From NCBI GenBank assembly GCA_021298935.1, contig JAJTHR010000300.1, positions 1-9,041 of the forward strand: a DNA stretch of 9,041 nucleotides. Direction: 5' to 3'. Origin of the DNA: Parachlamydia sp. (GTDB lineage Bacteria; Chlamydiota; Chlamydiia; Chlamydiales; Parachlamydiaceae). The notes below the pieces were generated by a model that was not told where the DNA came from, did not search any database, and saw only the letters and a list, made by a program, of their open reading frames with translations. The first letter of the stretch is position 1; every line of letters begins with the position of its first letter. The translations under genes were made by a program, and so were the position numbers. Below are positions 6,167-9,041 of this stretch, in pieces.

Positions 6167-6305
6167 ATTTTTCATCGGCATCTTTTGCGTCCCAGCTCAT
6201 TGCTCGATCTTGCAAACTTATCCAAGTTTGCTGCGATCTCCGCAATGTAATGGGGCATAAAATCTCGCCGCTAAAAATTTAAGAACCTACCAGCGCGCGG
6301 TATAA
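6140..6305. repeat. Foldback element C (166-bp long inverted repeat, contains a 28-codon ORF)
   Basis: TTATACC (6140-6146) pairs with GGTATAA (6299-6305). The matching continues through GCGCG, TAGGT and TTAAATTTTT blocks on both arms, then more loosely, to the perfect apex GCAAACTT-ATCC-AAGTTTGC (6212-6231) at the midpoint. GC-rich arm ends and a different sequence distinguish it from elements A and B. On the minus strand 6258-6172 is a 28-codon ATG frame (MPHYIAEIAANLDKFARSSN and eight more residues). I believe similar tiny predicted proteins recur in Parachlamydiaceae genomes, which would fit a dispersed repeat, but that is memory and not verified here. The right end creates a TATAAT. Confidence 0.85.
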
Positions 6306-6310
6306 TATCG

Positions 6311-6362
6311 GGGAGGTGAAAGAAAAACAAGAAAACTGCATTTAAATATACCCGTTTGCAAA
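6311..6362. other. Short spacer, nothing further recognised
   Basis: This is the rest of the 770-base noncoding interval between the aminotransferase and HECT genes. It lies between element C and the HECT terminator, and I see no gene in it. The stretch 5622-5682 before element A is equally empty: AT-rich, with no terminator-like hairpin of its own. Confidence 0.5.
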
Positions 6363-6363
6363 G

Positions 6364-6388
6364 ACACCCCCGTAAAATAAGGGGGCAT
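6364..6388 (-). terminator. Rho-independent-like terminator of the HECT gene
   Basis: On the minus strand, starting 6 bases after the TAA stop (6394-6396), ATGCCCCC pairs with GGGGGTGT. That gives five G-C pairs plus two G-U and one A-U pair, around a 9-base AT loop. The T-richer stretch CTTTG follows. The short U run makes it a modest intrinsic terminator. Confidence 0.65.
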
Positions 6389-6393
6389 CGAAT

Positions 6394-8784
6394 TTAAGCC
6401 ATCGAGTAAGCGCTTGGGTTTACAAGTGCAATATCCTTTAAGCTTTTAATAAAATTTTCTTTGGTATAATCGTTGTATTCATTCCCATAAGAAGAAGGGT
6501 CAGGGGACAGTTCGATTGTAAATGAGCAGGTATGGGCAATCGGGACCGGCAAGTAAGGGCCGCCCTGACGGACCACACTGAACTTTTTATCCTTAATCAG
6601 GCTTGAGCTGCCGCATAAGAATTTCAATATGGTCCGGATCTCCTCCTCAGAAGCTTCATGCACCAGCCATTCCTTTAACCAGTTGATTTTTTTCTGCAGT
6701 TCTACTTGAATTAACTCATCATATCCTGCATACAATTCAAACCTATCTGCAAATTCCTGTCGATCAATCGATCCCTGGACTTTTATATTGAATACCTGGT
6801 AATCGACCGCTGCAATTTCCCGCCATTTAGCGTCCATTCTGTCAAAAGGCATTGAAGACTGACAAACATGCATCATTCCATTCGCTATGGCATGGATAGG
6901 GGCAATGATGGGTCCAAGCGGCCCAATGCTTGTGCCATATTCGAAGGCTGCCTGCAATAAAAAGCCTTTAAACTTTTCAAGATCGGCCAGGACTTGGTTC
7001 ATAATAGGATGATCCCCTTCGCCATCCACCGTCCACTCTTCCGGCAGCATGCCTGAATACATGACATTGTACGCTGCCTCTTTGAGCTCTTCACTACTAA
7101 GGACATCAAAGCGCAGAAGCCATTCAAAACGGGCTGCATCACAGGGATTATCATCGCCAGCCCTTCTTCTTGCCTCTAAAAGACTTAACGCCATTTTGCA
7201 TTTTGTTTCCAACTTAAGAGCTGAATAGGGGGTTATGATTTCCTCATGGCTTAAGCTTAAGACCACCTTAAATAAGGAATCATCCAAATGCTTTCCTAAA
7301 GCATACGCGCCATCACAAAATCCAGGAACCGACTTGGAGTAGTAGCAGTACATGATCAATTGACCAAAAGAAGTAAAAATCCTTTCTTCTTCCACGCTCA
7401 ATGAATCATCCTTCGCTTTAGGAAGGGCTAAAAGAGCGGGATAGTGGTTTTGGAATAGGGCTTTATCGGCAACAAGCGCGCCGGCAAGGTCGTCAATAAA
7501 ATCACGCGTCAGCCCTCCCCTGTCAATGCCATGGCCGACGCTTAAGTCATCCCTTAAAAAGTTAACGGAAACAAGCGGATGTTGAGCGGAAGAAAGCAGC
7601 TTGCAAAATTCAGTTAAATGATAATGTGGCAGGCATTGCAGCCCTCTTCTTATGATCGTGATTTTAGCAATGGGGGGATGGTTGCCCTCCAATCTGTAAT
7701 GGGAAGAAAGCATTAAGGACTTGGTAAAGCAGGCCTGGAACAAGTCGTGTTGCGCAGCAGGGAGCTGAAGCGTTGTGCATGGAAGCAAGCAACCATTCAA
7801 ATGCAAAGAGACAATCCCCCCCTCTTCATTGATGACAATACCTATTTTTTTATCCTGCGTGGCAGCTCTCCAACAATCCACTTGCTGGATATTGATCGCC
7901 CCGGCCTCTCTATTATACCATAGACAATAAGTGACGCCCTTGTATTCAAGTGAAATCGGCTGCGCGGCCCCATGTCCGCGCTTGGCGGCTTTCTGCAAGG
8001 CTGCCCTGAAAATGAGTAAATCCTGCGGTGAAAAATGCACGTCTTCAACAGCTTCAGGCTGTACGGTATCTACGAGCGGCGGCACAAAGTTCATATCCCT
8101 GACAAGGGTCTGACCGGGCTCTGCTGGTTGAAAACGCCTCATGACTTCATTGTAAATATGTTGGCAAAGAGGATTAAATTCATCCGGTATTTTCATCTCA
8201 GCATAAGGCTGATTGTTCAATCGCACCGAAGTAATTTGCCCTTCCGCATCAATGATGACACCTAATTTGCCTTCTTGTTGTCTCAAGTTCCATTTTTCGA
8301 CACTTTGGATATTAATCGCGTCAAACCTTTGGTGATACCAGCAGTAATAGGCCTGTCCGTTAAATTGAATCTCAATTGGATTGCGCAAATCATGACCTTG
8401 ATTCAAGGAACGAGTCATGGCAGCCTTCATGTTCAGTAACTCCTGGGCGGCTAGCTGCTGAAGAAGCGGAGCCTCAGGAATCATATCTGGAATGACATTC
8501 GGAGCTTGAGGGAGCTGGGGATTGACGAATTCAGGCGAACGGGCAGGGGCTTGAAATTGACTAATAAATAGTTGGGTAATAAGAAGATGCGTGGCATTAA
8601 CTTCTTCTACCACACGCAATTTTCTCCACAAGGCACTCACTGCCTGAATGATACCAAGCGAGGCAATTCCTAAAATGAATGTTAGTGCCCAGGCAGCTTT
8701 TTGCTTGATGGGAGAAAAGTTGGGATGGGCAGGATCTATAATAACACGAGCGGCAATGTCTAGATAATTTAACACTAACATCAT
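6394..8784 (-). CDS. HECT-type E3 ubiquitin-ligase-like protein with N-terminal membrane segment and tandem repeats
   Basis: A 796-residue protein whose C-terminal half (about 405-796) is a HECT domain, the eukaryotic E3 fold that receives ubiquitin on a cysteine before passing it to a substrate. The N-lobe shows GIDRGGLTRDFIDDLAG at 419-435, the counterpart of the eukaryotic GIDxGGLTREF motif. A later stretch is FTSFGQLIMYCYYSKSVPG (470-488). The C-lobe has ILKFLCGSSSL (719-729) and LPVPIAHTC, with catalytic Cys753 43 residues from the end, close to its usual place. Residues about 31-53 form one hydrophobic membrane segment. Residues 112-218 and 253-358 are two copies of an unrecognised domain. 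Since bacteria lack ubiquitin, it is inferred to act on host proteins as a secreted or inclusion-membrane effector. ATG 8784 is preceded by AAAGGTTGA; the adjacent ATG 8781 is better spaced from AGG. It is monocistronic, divergent from the gene at 8979. Confidence 0.88.
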   Translation of the reverse strand: MMLVLNYLDIAARVIIDPAHPNFSPIKQKAAWALTFILGIASLGIIQAVSALWRKLRVVEEVNATHLLITQLFISQFQAPARSPEFVNPQLPQAPNVIPDMIPEAPLLQQLAAQELLNMKAAMTRSLNQGHDLRNPIEIQFNGQAYYCWYHQRFDAINIQSVEKWNLRQQEGKLGVIIDAEGQITSVRLNNQPYAEMKIPDEFNPLCQHIYNEVMRRFQPAEPGQTLVRDMNFVPPLVDTVQPEAVEDVHFSPQDLLIFRAALQKAAKRGHGAAQPISLEYKGVTYCLWYNREAGAINIQQVDCWRAATQDKKIGIVINEEGGIVSLHLNGCLLPCTTLQLPAAQHDLFQACFTKSLMLSSHYRLEGNHPPIAKITIIRRGLQCLPHYHLTEFCKLLSSAQHPLVSVNFLRDDLSVGHGIDRGGLTRDFIDDLAGALVADKALFQNHYPALLALPKAKDDSLSVEEERIFTSFGQLIMYCYYSKSVPGFCDGAYALGKHLDDSLFKVVLSLSHEEIITPYSALKLETKCKMALSLLEARRRAGDDNPCDAARFEWLLRFDVLSSEELKEAAYNVMYSGMLPEEWTVDGEGDHPIMNQVLADLEKFKGFLLQAAFEYGTSIGPLGPIIAPIHAIANGMMHVCQSSMPFDRMDAKWREIAAVDYQVFNIKVQGSIDRQEFADRFELYAGYDELIQVELQKKINWLKEWLVHEASEEEIRTILKFLCGSSSLIKDKKFSVVRQGGPYLPVPIAHTCSFTIELSPDPSSYGNEYNDYTKENFIKSLKDIALVNPSAYSMA

Positions 8785-8978
8785 TCAACCTTTATTAAAT
8801 TAATTAGATAATAGTATCATTTTTTAAAATTAATAACCTAACTTTTTCTTGTTTAACTGAATGATATCATTATTAAATTGTTGATATCTTTTTGATTGAA
8901 CAGGGCGTTTTCACTAAAAACATTTGATAGTATTTAGGGTAAAATACGAGCATATATCTTCAATTATTGGAGGTACTT
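8785..8978. promoter_or_regulatory. AT-rich divergent promoter region with a 12-bp palindrome
   Basis: This spacer must serve both the HECT gene (minus) and the gene at 8979 (plus). For the plus strand, TTGATT (8892-8897) and TAAAAA (8915-8920) lie 17 bases apart; TAAAAT at 8940-8945 is another -10-like box. For the minus strand, TGATACTAT (complement of 8811-8819) is an extended -10-like site without a good -35. A perfect palindrome AATGATATCATT at 8860-8871 lies between the candidate start sites and could be an operator. Confidence 0.4.
8969..8974 (+). promoter_or_regulatory. Strong ribosome binding site of the gene at 8979
   Basis: GGAGGT lies 4 bases before ATG 8979 and is close to a perfect anti-16S complement. 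It is the strongest such site in the window and fixes the start of the following partial gene. Confidence 0.75.
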
Positions 8979-9041
8979 ATGTCTCGTCGCAAAAAAATCG
9001 ACCCTGGTATTTTAGAAGCATCCGAACAATTTGACGCGCAA
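8979..9041 (+). CDS. N-terminus of a gene truncated by the window edge (unknown product)
   Basis: The first 21 codons read MSRRKKIDPGILEASEQFDA and one more residue, and the frame is open to the window end. The strong GGAGGT site and the basic MSRRKK start support a real, well-translated gene. There is no signal peptide. The N-terminus is too short to assign. It superficially recalls the MSRR start of ribosomal protein S7, but the following residues do not fit. Confidence 0.7.
   Translation, partial: MSRRKKIDPGILEASEQFDAQ

Noticed and set aside
5683..6305. CRISPR-like array
   Set aside because: The repeats are long inverted arms, different in each unit, with no short direct repeat or regular spacer, and no cas gene is near.
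6301..6345. TATAAT plus GGGAGGTGA followed by a tiny GTG frame
   Set aside because: The -10-like hexamer is created by the end of element C with no -35 partner, and the frame from 6316 stops after nine codons.
5622..6393. Insertion sequence with transposase
   Set aside because: No transposase-length frame or catalytic motif is present; only foldback elements and a short remnant frame are visible.
8979..9041. Ribosomal protein S7 N-terminus
   Set aside because: Only MSRR agrees; the following residues do not match the conserved S7 N-terminal sequence.

Overview
The window reads as chromosomal DNA of an amoeba-associated chlamydia (Parachlamydiaceae-like: Protochlamydia, Parachlamydia or Neochlamydia type). 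This is an inference. It rests on a bacterial protein with a complete HECT ubiquitin-ligase C-lobe, on moderate GC content with AT-rich spacers, and on an accumulation of palindromic intergenic elements. No rRNA, tRNA, CRISPR array or recognisable transposase is present.

Region by region. (1) 1-1991, plus strand, markedly AT-rich: a possible tail of an upstream gene, then three tightly packed genes of unknown family (156-1010, 991-1629, 1626-1991) that overlap by 20 and 4 bases. The second gene is an internal tandem duplication of a ~90-residue helical unit, and the third looks like a diverged further copy. The arrangement resembles an effector or toxin followed by duplicated immunity or chaperone proteins, but no catalytic motif was recognised. 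(2) 2031-4228, minus strand: a SulP-type anion transporter with C-terminal STAS and cyclic-nucleotide-binding domains, split into two reading frames by a one-base deletion near 3984-3986. The two frames meet in an ATGA overlap. (3) 4317-5621, plus strand: an intact class I PLP aminotransferase. (4) 5622-6393: a noncoding zone with three different long foldback (near-perfect palindromic) elements of 162, 168 and 166 bp. The first two abut, and a probable gene remnant lies between the second and third. (5) 6394-8784, minus strand: a 796-residue HECT-type E3 ubiquitin-ligase-like protein with an N-terminal membrane segment, two tandem ~105-residue repeats of unknown family, and a C-terminal HECT domain that keeps the catalytic cysteine (Cys753). 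(6) 8785-9041: a divergent AT-rich promoter region and the first 21 codons of a plus-strand gene with a strong ribosome binding site.

The genes do not form one pathway. The HECT protein is probably a host-directed effector, the transporter and aminotransferase are housekeeping or nutritional, and the 156-1991 cassette looks acquired. The most unusual items are the HECT protein with its duplicated accessory domain, the duplicated gene cassette at the left end, and the triple foldback cluster.
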